Source of the DNA: Ceriagrion tenellum
Lineage: Eukaryota; Arthropoda; Insecta; Odonata; Coenagrionidae
Length of the DNA stretch: 64,000 nt
Assembly (NCBI GenBank): GCA_963169105.1
Contig: OY720633.1
Span: 147,829,200-147,893,199, forward strand
Direction: 5' to 3'
In this document: positions 47,801 through 59,205 of the stretch, in pieces
How positions within the stretch are numbered: position 1 is the first letter of the stretch
Layout of the letters: every line of letters begins with the position of its first letter
Made by a program: the position numbers and the translations under genes
The notes under the pieces: generated by a model
What the model was told of the DNA's origin: nothing
Databases searched by the model: none
The model's input: only the letters and a program-made list of their open reading frames with translations

Positions 47801-50464
47801 ATGGCGCACGCCCGGCTATCCCTTCCATTAATCCATAACCATTTCCGTTTCACATTTTTCAACAGTGTTAATTTATTTATTTTGTGTACCGTTAAAGGCC
47901 AGCCACCACTCTTTCACATTATCCTTTGTGGATTCTTTTCTTGTTTGGAGACATCAAGCCACGGGCGCGAACATCAACCTTAAAATATTGGATTTAATGA
48001 AATATATGACTTTATTTTAAAATAGCTGCAACGACACAGCATTAGTTATTTTCGGATTACATTTGAGTATAATGAATTGATAATCTCCGACCCTGCGATT
48101 CATTTGAAATGTTCTTCCAGATTTTGCTGGTTTGAGGGAGACGTTATCACATTTTGCGGTGCATGTTTTGAAATCATAATTAATAGCAATTTAATTTTAT
48201 CTCCTTGTTTCCTGACCATAAATTGAAACATCCGGGGAAGATATATATTAAAGTGTATGTTATGGCTTTCATTTTTCCCGAATATTTTGTTTTCTTGGTA
48301 TTTTCCTTAACGACATATAGTCTTCGGCTTGACCTGAAATTTTTCCTGCAGCTAAATATTTATTAATTTACAAAGAGAGGCTTCCATGGCATATTTCCTC
48401 CACCTTATTCTACGCCCATGCTATGTTGAGGCGCTTTTTTTTATTCTAAGAAAATATTACGTAAGTGCGTCTTTAACAATACTTTTTGTTGGGAATTTGT
48501 TTGGGGAATTTGTTGTTGCAAATTTTGTGGAGTGGATACAGACAACCATTTACATGCCTTCGGATTCCTGTCGCTTAACGTGCAACGTGACATTTTCTCC
48601 TCCACCTGCCCTTTCATCTACTCCTATCTCTCCGTCGCTTCTTCTTTTGAGGCGCCAAATTTCGCCTTTTCTGCTCTTAGTAACTAACTCCTCTCTTATA
48701 TTGATAATTTCACCAGAAAAAGTTTTAGTTGGGCGGATGATATCCATCCGTTATGCCAAAATATCCTACTTGAGTTTGCCTTATCTTTTCCTTGTGGAAA
48801 ACGTTCTAATGTACAATTTGGAATTATCTAAGAAGGGCAATGTAGTATAACATTTTTAAAATTTCAAAGCTACAGAAAGTAAGAAATAAATCAATACGGC
48901 TCTCGAAAAGATTGTTTTTCAATTTTCATTCTTAAAAGTTCAATTTAGCTAATATAAAACTAACTTTGGTAATTTACTGATATGATGCTTTCAGATAAGA
49001 CCGTCCTCCCAAGTGCTGATTTTTCTTTTATGATAGTTTCATGCCATATTCACGTAACTTTTTAAAAGTGAAAAAAATAAATTGAATGACGCAAGTTTTT
49101 CTGGAACATAAAGCTTTTACCGAACGTTAGAGTCAACTCCAAACTCCAAACATTAACCACTAATTGACTTTATTCCACTCAAATATTCTTTCTTACTCTT
49201 AGCATGGTAGTAATTTCATTTACTACGCAAAGCGAAAGATATTTTTTCTGTAAACTGTATTTACTCATAGCTATTGACCAACTGAGTCACAAATGCATGT
49301 CATCCATTGAGGAATCTCATTTTATTTTATTTTTATCTTGGGATGCACTAGGATTTTTTCCTCTCGTCGCAGTATCCGCTATTGCCTATTCCATACTTTC
49401 CAAATCTCACGTCTGTTTATATGGTCCCTCCCTCTTTCACAACCTGTATATTTTTCCTTCCTCGTCTTCCTCAGTTGTTCACCTAAAAATGCCATCTTGC
49501 CGTCCTTTTGCCTTTGTATTCTGGTCACGTTTCTGGTCCCACTTCGTCTGAGGTGGACCAAGGCCCGACTAACTAGCGATAGGGAGAGAGAGGAATTTGC
49601 CCCCATGGGAAGCGAAGTCTTGTGCCACTGTTATGGAGGCAGCGATGCACGGAGGTGGAGAGGCAAGAGGTATAAAATGGGTAGATACATGCTGCTCTCC
49701 TCAGCTTCCGCTTCCTTAGTGCATGGTCTTTTTCCTCTGGTGCATGCCAAGGACAGTGCGGGAGGAACGCAGGAGAAATTGAAGGTGAAGCCGAGAATAT
49801 GAAGAGCAAAGAGGTCGGGAGGGGCGGGTAAGAGTTTGCCAGAGATGGTTCTTGCCTCAGGGCGACTGATTTTAGAAATTCTGGAAACTGAAATATATCA
49901 TCCTTAGAGTGCTATTGATATACTGCGGTAAACTGGAGCTTTTCTTGCTAATTTGACTGTAGTTATGAATTGCAATTGGAGATCTTAGCAGTGTCTCTCA
50001 TGGAGATTGCTCGGATTACAACAGAAAAATGTCCATTCGAACGAAAAAGCATTTATCAGCAAAAATTAACCCGTTTTATACAAATAAGAGTCCTCGAAAA
50101 TAAAATATGGGAATATTAGTCCCTAACTCTTAAAGTAATTAAACAAATACTGCCGCAATTGAAGACCAGATGCTATAGTTGCCTACAAATTGCGATGCAG
50201 TCGGCTTCTGTGGCTGGACAAGCGTGGTCATTGCAAGTATATTCGTGGAATAATATGCAGATTTTGAACCTTAATTTTGGTTTTTCTAACGTGTCCCATT
50301 TCACAAAAATTATTTTTCACAAGGATTCTTTGACCAAATCCATCAAAATTTGTTGTTTATATCTGTAATTGCTCGCATTGGTCAAAGCCTCACCATAAAG
50401 GAGCGACAAAGGTGGAGTCGCGCTTATGTGCATACGGGAACAAGGTACATTTAAATAACGTTTA
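47801..50464. other. No recognisable gene; two long chance-like frames
   Basis: Plus frames of 154 codons lie at 48386-48850 (hydrophobic, Leu/Ser/Pro-rich) and 49338-49802. Both overlap open minus frames and match nothing I know. A TATAAAAT word occurs at about 49672. I regard both frames as unsupported. Confidence 0.35.
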
Positions 50465-50692
50465 TTAAGGGGTGTACGTCTCGACTTGAATAAATTCTTT
50501 CAGTTCCTTGATTGTGTAATCGAAATTCTTTACGGTCTCAATATCATTAATTCTAAACATAGTCCTTATAATTAAACTGATTAATGGGCCCCAGTCACTG
50601 TCTCCTGACCCCCTACACAAATTTACAACTTTACATTGTCGTTTGAATTTATCTCTATCAAGTGGAGATGGAATAATTGCGAAACTATACAT
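50465..50692 (-). CDS. Candidate small gene or terminal exon, 75 residues
   Basis: The frame starts at the ATG at 50692-50690, with an in-frame stop four codons upstream, and ends at TAA (50467-50465). The product has a natural-looking composition (NLCRGSGDSDWGPLISLIIR, then FDYTIKELKEFIQVETYTP) and is soluble with no signal peptide. I recognise no family. The polyadenylation signal AATAAA overlaps the stop codon (50466-50461), and a CpG-rich block lies directly upstream on the same strand (50700-51010). Together these resemble a compact minus-strand gene or a last exon. It could also be an endogenised foreign fragment or chance. Confidence 0.3.
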   Translation of the reverse strand: MYSFAIIPSPLDRDKFKRQCKVVNLCRGSGDSDWGPLISLIIRTMFRINDIETVKNFDYTIKELKEFIQVETYTP

Positions 50693-50699
50693 TGTGTAC

Positions 50700-51010
50700 T
50701 ACCAAGTGTGTATTTTAGAGCAATACCGTAGCCTCGTGCGAGATCCATCGTTGTTTCGGTTGGACTTCGACTGGACCGGCGGACACATGCCAATTAGCGC
50801 TAACCGATATGGGCGATGAGCGATGCTCCTTAGACAACTCAATCTTCGGTTGAATACCGAAACGCGCCCGGTAAATGGGTTTGTGATTGACTGTCGGTCC
50901 ATACGTCCCCGCTCGGCAGCAATTAGTCAGTCTGTCCGCGGCTGGCTGACGAGGCACGCCGGGGCGCAATTATCATATTGGAGAGTAGATATGAGTCAGG
51001 TGAGAGAACG
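50700..51010. promoter_or_regulatory. CpG-rich block, possible promoter
   Basis: Around 25 or more CpG dinucleotides in about 300 bases, strongly above the neighbouring AT-rich DNA. It lies immediately 5' of the minus-strand frame at 50465-50692. On the plus strand it ends with ATGAGTCAG followed by GTGAGAG (50990-51005), a consensus-like splice donor just after an ATG, so a divergent or plus-strand transcript is also possible. Confidence 0.3.
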
Positions 51011-51784
51011 GGTTGCGTAGGAGTAAAGGATACAATCAGGGGTACCCAACACATATGTCCACCAAATTGAGAAGAGATAGGTCCTTCTCACTCCTTCTTC
51101 TTCTCACGCTCTTCAAACGGAAATGGTAGTCGTACGAATATAAAAATATTGGCCGTTATTAAAATAAATGGCGCAAAGTGACGCTACAAAGTATCTGCGT
51201 AACACTATCAAATCACAATTTTTGTGGTATTCTATCTTTTTCCATGGTGCCAAGTGTAGCTGGTACAATATTTAAGGGTGGTTCTCAGTACAAAGGTTGC
51301 ATTCATAAATTAAAATATTTTTTAAAATTTAATTTTAAAAATAACTCTCATTTCCAGTATAAATTTTATAATGTATAAAATTTTTTCGTGTTAGCTCTTG
51401 CATTTTGAGAGACCACTTGGTTGTAGTTGGGGTTTGCATCCTTGAAGGCGTTATCTCCTGTGGATCCATTAAGAAGTAAAATATATTAATCTGTATTTTC
51501 CTATCATTGGAGCACATTTTAAAAAAATGCGACACCAACAACATTCTCATCGTCATTATGAAGGTCCCGTATCATGGTGTGGGTAATCTGAGAAACGAAT
51601 CTTATAGAAAAGAAAACTATTTCTTCTATAAATATTCAAATAAACTAAAATTCGATTTTCAGTCTCCTTGAAAAGTAGTTTTGTTAAATCAAAGTCAAGT
51701 TATGCCTTTACAAATATTTAAATACTCATTTGGAAGGCATTAAACTGAAATTGAGCCGAGGTTACTTTCTTAGATTCATTTGGT
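51011..51784. other. No recognisable feature
   Basis: AT-rich filler. A hAT-like end word CAGGGGTACCCAAC occurs at about 51037 but no partner end was found. Confidence 0.4.
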
Positions 51785-52360
51785 CGTTCAGTCCTAGGTT
51801 GACTGCATCCCTTTACCCTTCCCTATCTAATGCTAGTTCCTTAACCTCCTGGTATCTCTTTCAATTTACTTTTCTCTTTATTTGGTCCATGAACTAATTC
51901 CTCAGTCTTCCTTTGGGGGCTTTTCCCTCTATTTTGCCTTCAATTATGATTTACCGAAATCCATTGAGTCTCAGGGTGTGTCCAATCCATTTATTTCTCC
52001 TTTTCTGTATAGAGTTCCATATGGTCCTTTCCTCTTCTACTCCTCTGTACACTTCATCATTTCTTATTTTTTCCGTCAATTTTATCTTCAGCATCCTGCT
52101 CGAGCACCAGGTTTGGAAGGCTTCTATTATTTTCTGGTTAGCTTTTCCAATGGTCCATGCTTCCGATCCGTAGACTGCTACGCTCCACACGAATTTTTTC
52201 ACATGCTGTTTCCTGGTTTGTAGTCCCATCTTCATTGAGTACAGAATTCGCGTTTTTGCCATGAACGCCTTCTTAGCTTGGGCTATTTTCCGCTTGATGT
52301 CCGTTGTACTTCTTCCGTCTCACGTGATAGTGCTTCCGAGATAGGTAAAGGAATGCACTT
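51785..52360 (-). pseudogene. LINE C-terminal domain
   Basis: Blocks in order on the minus strand: HSFTYLGSTIT (about 52350), KIAQAKKAFMAKTRILYSMK, KKFVWSVAVYGSEAWTIGKA, IIEAFQTWCSSRMLKIKLTE, VEEERTIWNSIQKRRNKWIG then HTLR (51951). This is the standard post-RT region of this LINE clade. The longest unbroken piece is 51951-52262. A stop interrupts YLGSTIT. Confidence 0.85.
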
Positions 52361-52514
52361 GCTCTAATTTCCTACCCCTCTTGGTGATTTCTATATTCAG
52401 CTTCTCTCTTCCGCATACTAGGATTTTGGTCATCTTGTTACTTATTCTCATGTTGTATTTCCTGAGAACTCGGTCCATTACGTTTAATGACCTTTGAAGA
52501 TAATCGCTTTGACT

Positions 52515-52866
52515 GCGATATCATCTGCGAAGCGGAGTATATTTATTCTTCACTGTTTATCTAAACTCCGTACAGTCCAATTTCTTGTGCTTCTCGTATG
52601 GCCCCCTCCAAGTACGTGTTGTACAGTGCTGGTGAGAGGTTACATCCTTGTCTTACTCCTTTGTTAATTTTAACTTCTATCTGACTCACGTCTCTCATGC
52701 GCTTTGTGACACTTGTTTTCTGTATATTTGGTAGATAGTTCTTCTGTCGTCGTAATCCATTCCGGGATTTTCTGATCATCTTGTTCCACTCAATATTGTC
52801 GAGGGTTTTCTTTAGGTAAACGAATGCGACATACAATGGTTTGTTCATAAGTATCGTTTTTTCCAC
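52515..52866 (-). pseudogene. LINE reverse transcriptase core
   Basis: RT copies the LINE RNA at a nicked target. The piece 52866-52561 reads AFVYLKKTLDNIEWNKMI (motif A; the family has FID or FVD, so the catalytic Asp is Tyr here) and VRQGCNLSPALYNTYLEGAI (motif B). Motif C, RFADDIAV, is read at about 52545-52515 in another frame, so a frameshift lies between them. Loss of the motif A Asp alone would abolish activity. Confidence 0.87.
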
Positions 52867-53715
52867 TATTACTCTCAGCTGAGTATAAACTCCCTGGTCC
52901 CTTTATTCTTTCTATATCCAAACTGGTTTTCCTCAATCTTTCTTTCTATTCTTCGGCTTATTATTCGTGTATTTAGGATGCATGTGAACTAGACTCAAGG
53001 TTCGGTGCTCCTCACATCTCTCAGTCCTTGTCTTCTTCGGTATCGCTATCATTACGCTTCCTTGAAAATCCTCAGGAAGTGTTCCGCTTTGGTTGCTATT
53101 TCCGTTTATCTCGTATAGGTTGTCCTGGGCTTTACTTCCTAGTGCTTTGATGATTTCTCCAGTAATGTTGTCTTCTCCTGGTGCTTTATTTTTCTTGAGG
53201 TCTTCTACTGCTCAATCGAATCCTTTCCTCACTAGTATTGAGCTCGAATCTTCCTTTTCCATTTCGCTCTTGTCTTTTATAAGGTTTTATTCCAGCGGCG
53301 TCGGCTATTGGTAGAGTTCTCCGATGTATTGCTTCCATCTATTTGCAATGTCTTCAACCTTATCAGTATATTCCCATTCACATCTCTGATGTTGTTGGTT
53401 CTCATTTTCTTCTCTCCGAAGTGGTTCTTTACTAGCTTGTATGCTGTTTCAGTGTTTTCTTCCTTCATGTTTTCGTTGACTTCCTCGCAGCAGCTTTCGA
53501 TCCTATCCTCCCTAGCCTTCTTGTATTGACTCTCTACTGACTTGGTTCCATAGCTTCTTGACGCCGTTTACCGCTCCTTCATTTCTGGGGTTCATGTATT
53601 TTCTTCTTTCTTCTGTTAGTTTCCTAATCTCCGTCGTTATCCATGGCTTCTTCATATTGGCCGTCTAACTCAGAAGTTGCTTCTCTGCTACTTCTGCGAT
53701 TGTTTCTGCGATTTT

Positions 53716-54560
53716 CTAGTTTCCTGTCAACGGCTGAGGCGAATCTCTCTCTATTCCCTTCTTCGGCCAGTATTTTCGTGTCCTACCTTGGTTCGTGTTA
53801 TATCTTCTTGATTTTCTTAAATCAAAGGTGACTGTCCATTCTACTAGGTTGTGGTCACTGTTTATATCCGCACCAGGAAAGCTCTTACACTGCTTTACTT
53901 GATTTTTATATCTAGCTCTGACACGTATATAATCTATTTGATATCGGGCAGTATCACCTGGCATCTTCCATGTGTATCTCCAACGCGGATAGTGCTCAAA
54001 GAGAGTGTTATCTACTACCATATTCTTCTCATTGTAGAACTCTACCAGTCTTTTTCCTTTGGCGTTTCTTTTGCACAGTCCAAAATATCCTACACTATTT
54101 CCTTCTTTTCCCTCTCCTACCACTGTGTTCCAGTGTCCCATGATTATGATGTTTTCTTTTCCCTTCACTACCACGAGGGATTCTTCAATTTGCTCGTAGA
54201 CTTCTTTCGTATGGCTAGACGTCGGCATGTTGATCTGCACCATCACTGTGTCCGTGGGCTCTCCTTCCAGCATCACCATCAGGGTCCTTTCGCTTTACTG
54301 CTAGAATGACTTTACTCTCCTACCCCATTTTTCTACAGTATGACGCCTACACCTGCAATTCTCTGGTCATCTCCTGAATATATCACTCGGAATCCGTCGC
54401 TCCAGTAGTCGTCTGCCCTCGCACACTTGATCTCGCTGACTCCCATTATATCTACCCCAAGCCTCTCCATCTCTATCTTCGCGTTCTCCAGCTTCCCGCT
54501 CACCACTAAAGATCTCACATTTCATGTTCCTATTCTGCACATGTCCTTACTGACTGATGT
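53716..54560 (-). pseudogene. LINE apurinic-type endonuclease domain
   Basis: Endonuclease/exonuclease/phosphatase fold that nicks target DNA. Reading starts RIGT-stop-NVRSLVVSGKLENA (the usual GTWNVRSL with W as TGA), then LGVDIMGVSEIK. After a frameshift near 54300 come NMPTSSHTKEVYEQIEESL, IIIMGHWNTVVGEG (the family has GDWN; the metal-binding Asp is His here), RYTWKMPGDTARYQIDYIRV and SDHNLVEW (catalytic SDH kept). The 187-codon piece at 54279-53716 is the longest open TE frame on the minus strand. Confidence 0.9.
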
Positions 54561-54879
54561 ACCCCTCCCAGTAGTTCCCACCCGGATATCTGATTAAGGG
54601 ACTATTTTATATCTTATAATATATACTGGGAGGAAATATTTTACTGGGAGGAGCGCCATCACGTCATATATAGCTATAATGTTCTAGGGAGACTAACGTG
54701 GTGGTTTCCCCGTTGCCTTTCACATCGCAGTATCCCGGCCGATTCCGTGAACTTTCACTCTCGCCAGAAGCTGTGGCTGTTGACATCGGTCCGATCTGCA
54801 TCAATGCCTTCTGTGAGACTGCTGCATATCAGTAGTGCGGTCAAATGCGGGTAGCGTGCAAAAGTTATTTGGCAAGCTC

Positions 54880-54960
54880 GGAGGATTTTTTCCGTCGCTT
54901 GGTCTCGAATCTGCGACCCTCGGAGTAGAACACACTACCTCTGTTCTAAACCAGACCCAT
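54880..54960 (-). repeat. tRNA-derived SINE-like head upstream of the LINE
   Basis: Minus strand: CTGGTTTAGAACAGAGGTAG, GTGTTCTACTCCGAGGGTCG, then the B-box-like AGATTCGAGACC (consensus GGTTCGANTCC) followed by AAGCGACGG. Order and spacing fit a pol III promoter of tRNA origin; the stem closure of a functional tRNA is absent. It faces the same way as the LINE at 51785-54590 and lies about 300 bases upstream of its endonuclease. Confidence 0.5.
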
Positions 54961-57900
54961 ACTTTCTTAGATATCCCGTACCAATTTGACAATACGATAT
55001 CCTAATTTTTTTCTTTATTCTTCTCCTCATTCTTTAAAATTATATTATATACTCCAATTTCTTTCTCCAAAAATAAAAAAACAACTTTTCAAAACAAGTT
55101 TCAACAAGTTTACAAAACACAGTTTTTTTACTTGTATAGCACTAATTTGTTAATCCTTCTATACCTTATTCCTTCTTTTTTCCCTCATATGTGAAAGCAT
55201 CATCTGACTCGCAATAACTGCTCCTAAGATGTCATCTATATTTTATTTATATGTACGTGTACTAGTCTACAATCCTTTGCCAGATTTCCGAATGAGACTA
55301 TGGAGCTAACAGATTGTAGCTAATTGTGAAGCTTAATCTTGTTGAAACGACGATCACAGTTATGTGAAACTCGTTAAGCAAGAGAAAGTTGTATGCAGTA
55401 CGTGGAGACAAAATGCATTTTTGAAGGAATCCAAGCCACTTGCATGAATGACGTTTTCTCTGCTTTGATGTGAGGAATAATCATTCGCGGACGTAAAATT
55501 TATAAATAACAAGTTGTAATACAATGCCAGCAAATCAATCTTCTAAGGATAAGAGTCACCCTTGGAGAAGATCCTAGAAGCCATTAATATCTGAAAGGTC
55601 ATGCCTGCGAGGATCTATGCTTTCAAATCCATAATCTCGGGATGAGGAAACGCCATAGGGTTACATAAAAATACGTTTCATTTTATTTTTATTGTGAAAA
55701 CCTCAAATTTGAACTAATTGATATTTCAGCATAATAAAGACACTTAAACTAAACCTTGAAAAAAACAACATAATACTGAATTCATTTATACTTTTCCACA
55801 TAGTACATATACATATCTAATATACCAACACTTACAAGTTCCTTGCTAAAGTGAATTATGAGAAGTTTTATTTCCCATTTTGAAAAATTGTCTTATCGTT
55901 TTAATTTATTATTCTAAATGCGCCATTTTCTGCCAATTTATGTCAAATATTCTACCATCTTCTTTCATTTGAAACATGATTTCAACTAAAATGCTTTAAA
56001 AAAGCTTTCGTTTATTATCGCATCATGGTTGATATTTAGATAGCGTTGATATTTAAAAATTTCGTTTTCATCTCAGGGTTCAGCATGTATCACCAGTATC
56101 TTTTGTTGAGAGTGCTTATGGCCAATCATTCAGAAATAACTAACGGGTGGTTGGTATTTTTTCGGAAATTTGGAAAGATTAATAAAATTACTACATCTTA
56201 GAGCTTGAAAGATTACAGAATGAATGTACTTATGACTTCTTCCATGCATTCTTTCAACAGTGTTTTCTGAGCGTGTGGCCACTACATTATCCTATTGTCA
56301 TCATTTTTCACGTGAAAAAAGATCGTATTCTGTGGATTTGCGGAGTCTTAGTTGGAATGAGATACTCATAAGTGGCATTTTGAGCTCATAATGCGCCGAG
56401 TTGAAGAGGTATTTTCTCCGTTTCCGTCCATCAATCCGATGAAAACAATAGGAATAAAGTTGTGGTTATAACAATTGTATAAGGCTAATTTTACATAACC
56501 AGAGGGAATGAAAATTGAATTAGAAGATTCTTCTTCATTCATTTCCTTACTCCTGCTAATTGATAAGACACTTTTGTCTTCACAAAGCGCTTAGTGGAAC
56601 TCCAATTAAAGTTCAAGAGCAGGAGGATAGGGATGTTGTATTTTTATGTTTGTCTCTGGAGGAAAATATTAGAAAAGAGACTGTATTCTAGTTCACCATG
56701 GAAAACTGAAGTGGAAGCTTTGACAAAAAAGGCTATTAGATGACTAAGTAGATGATAACATAAGCGGCCGCGATACACTGGAAGGAGATAATATGATGGA
56801 TCCAGTTGTTCAGCGGCCTGAAAGCCTTTTCATAAATTGTCACTTGTGACTTTTAATGGAACTCCTTAAATATTGTATGACATCGATGAAAGTTGCATTT
56901 TATGACAAAACGGAATAATTTTATATAAAAACATACGTCCTAAATGGGGTAAAACCCTGGTTGTGATAATGCTACTTTTCGTTGAAATATTTTGTCCCCC
57001 CGATTGTGAAAAACAACGGAATAAGAAAGGAAATGAAGTCACTAAATTCCTCGCAGCTTAAATTTTAAGGGAAAGTTAGCGGATTTTTTTTCAACCTATC
57101 ATCAGAAGTGGACTTATCAGGATTATACCCTTCAAGGGAGAAGAGAAGAATAATAACGGCGTATTAAGTGGAACGTAAATGATTGGCAATTAAAAAATAA
57201 TCGATATGCTTTGATTCACAATGCCAGCCTTTAATTCTTGTATCTGATTCCAAATATTGTTTTCACTTGGGCGGTGTTTCATGTATAGCTTATTATTTGC
57301 TTTTCGACGATGTATGAAAAATAGTTTTACTTATCTCACAAAGAAAAATATTATTTCCATATTTACTGCAGTGGTGAGATATATATTAATTTACTCACAT
57401 TTTTAAATGAAAGTGAAGGAAGCTACATATTTTGTAATTTGTTTGGACCCGCACTGAGAGATTTTCTTGAATAATTATAGATGTTTTACCTTGCTTCTAA
57501 GTTTTTGCTAGCCAAACTATTTCATCAATAATAATGAAGAACTTAGTCAACAACTTAGTACAGACCTTAGATCAAATGATATTGTTCGTTCTCATTTCAC
57601 GAAAAAAACGCACTTTTGTAATTGCAACACATTCCTCTTCCGACCGCGTTGTATGGATTTATCGGTGAAATTTTCGTATCAAGGAATACTAGTCCCTCAA
57701 TGACGCTGTTGCCTAATATAAATTTACTTGCATTCACCCCCAGATGCATATCTTGACTTTTCTAAGGGGACCATGATAAGTGCTCTAACGAGCATCAACA
57801 CCGATCCCACCTTTATTATATTTTGGCTTTTCCGGGTCCATGGGAAGAATCGTCTTCATATAGACCCTTCTCTGTTCACGCTCTCGGTTGCCACCCAAGC

Positions 57901-58199
57901 CAACCTAGCTTATTCTCATTCTCTCGCCAGCCACCGACTGTTTCATGCATTGGATGTTTTGTAAAACTAAAGCCATAGGTCACTCCTAGATTTGAATTTC
58001 CATGGGGAAAACGATGGGAACCAGAGTCAGATAGATATAATTTCTGATAAAATTTTAGTGGACTAATTTCAAATATATTTTTAGAGGAAAAAAATGTCTA
58101 TTGAGATGGTGGAGATAAGGAGCCAACGATGGATACTTAGTGAGGAACGAGAATTTACGGCGGGGGCGAGGAAATAAGGACGTAGGAGTATGCTGTGAG
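54961..58199. other. No recognisable feature
   Basis: AT-rich filler with no frame above 78 codons. A short direct repeat of GTTGATATTTA occurs at about 56030-56055. No TE or gene motif seen. Confidence 0.45.
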
Positions 58200-58660
58200 T
58201 ACATTCTTTCTTTCTCTCTCGGTTTAAAGTGGATAGACGGGCTGTCGTAGAAAGTGCGTGGTGTTCCATTAAGTATTCGGCACAGATAATTTTTATATGT
58301 TCATATAACAGACCACCCAATACAAGTTTTAACACAACTTTGCTGTTAATCAGGCAGGTACAACATTTCATACATCAAAATAATGAATATAATATTGTTA
58401 TTGGTGGTGATTTCATCGCTTCTTCGAGAGATCAATAAACAAACAGATTCAAAAATGGCGCAAAGATGTGGAGGTGTGCGTCACTCCTCTCTTGCCATAA
58501 ACATCAAACTCCGCATCACTTAATAGTAATACCAACGAGAGAAAAAAACGTTCCATTGATAAGTTCTTCTAAGCTAGTACATTTTCCTCAAAACAGCATG
58601 CGCACGGTGTACACCCACCGGTGCTCAACTTCCCAAACCATCCGGTGCATTCCTATTCCT
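58200..58660 (+). pseudogene. Jockey-like LINE endonuclease fragment
   Basis: The plus-strand frame at 58229-58438 reads VESAWCSIKYSAQIIFICSY, then NRPPNTSFN and NEYNIVIGGDFIASSRDQ, the YRPP and GGDFN blocks of jockey/CR1-type endonucleases, with N changed to I after GGDF. Further downstream (to about 58660) the expected SDH region is not recognisable. It is of the same general type as the RT remnants at 11845-12760 and 18060-20990, which lack this domain, but nothing shows they were one copy. Confidence 0.75.
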
Positions 58661-58896
58661 CATCACTAAAAATAACGTTCTGGCCCTCCTCCACTTAGGC
58701 CATAATATGCCGTTCTAACTTTCACATTTCCCCATCATCTTTTCCCCCACTCTCTAGTGCGAGGGTCCATTAGCTAACTGAGCCGTCTACTTTAAAATCA
58801 CATTCTACATCGTGCAACTTATTTTAGACTTCCATCTAGGAAAAATATGCTCTTACTTTTACGAAACTCGATCGGACAAAGTATACTGTAGTTTTA

Positions 58897-59205
58897 TTAA
58901 GACATAGATAAGTAAGGCTGACGACGGTCTGTAGCTAGATTCAAGAGCAAGGCAAAGAGGCCTCCTCCTGGGAGGACGTCGACGGGCTGGGGAGAATGGT
59001 AGCGGAGATCCACTCTCGAGTGACGGAATGTAACGCCGTCTCGGGCGTAGGGGGACGCTGCGTTTTGTTCAAAATCTCCCGTAGCTCCGAGACCGTGCCT
59101 TAGGCTAGCGATACGCAAATGGGAATAATAGGTGTAAATAATGTGAGTCGGAGAGAGAATATTAAATAATAGAATGGAGTGGATATCGTAAGTTTTTGAG
59201 TGCAC
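58897..59205 (-). other. CpG-rich block with unassigned 102-codon frame
   Basis: 58910-59120 is CpG-rich relative to its surroundings (for example GAGGACGTCGACGGGCTGG). The minus frame across it contains HGLGATGDFEQNAASPYARD and RVDLRYHSPQPVDVLPGGGL, protein-like but unknown to me. It could be an exon, a transposon piece or a promoter-type CpG cluster. Confidence 0.2.

Larger units (their letters stand above)
51785..54590 (-). mobile_element. RTE-like LINE remnant, nearly full domain set, copy 2
   Basis: A decayed non-LTR retrotransposon read on the minus strand: endonuclease (54560-53716), linker (53468-53277, NHFGEKKMRTNNIRDVNGN), RT (52866-52515) and C-terminal domain (about 52360-51785). 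Length and domain order match a nearly complete single-ORF LINE. The protein-coding part ends around 51790 with a KELA.DREG-like tail. The 5' side (54590-54880) reads like its untranslated leader and is followed by a tRNA-like head in the same orientation (54880-54960). Relationship to 36290-38580 is clear from shared blocks (MPTS, RQGC, FADD/FEDD, VYGSEAWT). Dead by many stops and frameshifts. Confidence 0.88.

Noticed and set aside
48386..49802. Two 154-codon plus frames as genes
   Set aside because: Hydrophobic or mixed composition without known motifs, opposite frames also open, and no convincing transcription or splice context.
51037..51050. hAT-like terminus CAGGGGTACCCAAC
   Set aside because: No inverted partner or 8-bp duplication was found nearby; a 14-base word alone is not enough.
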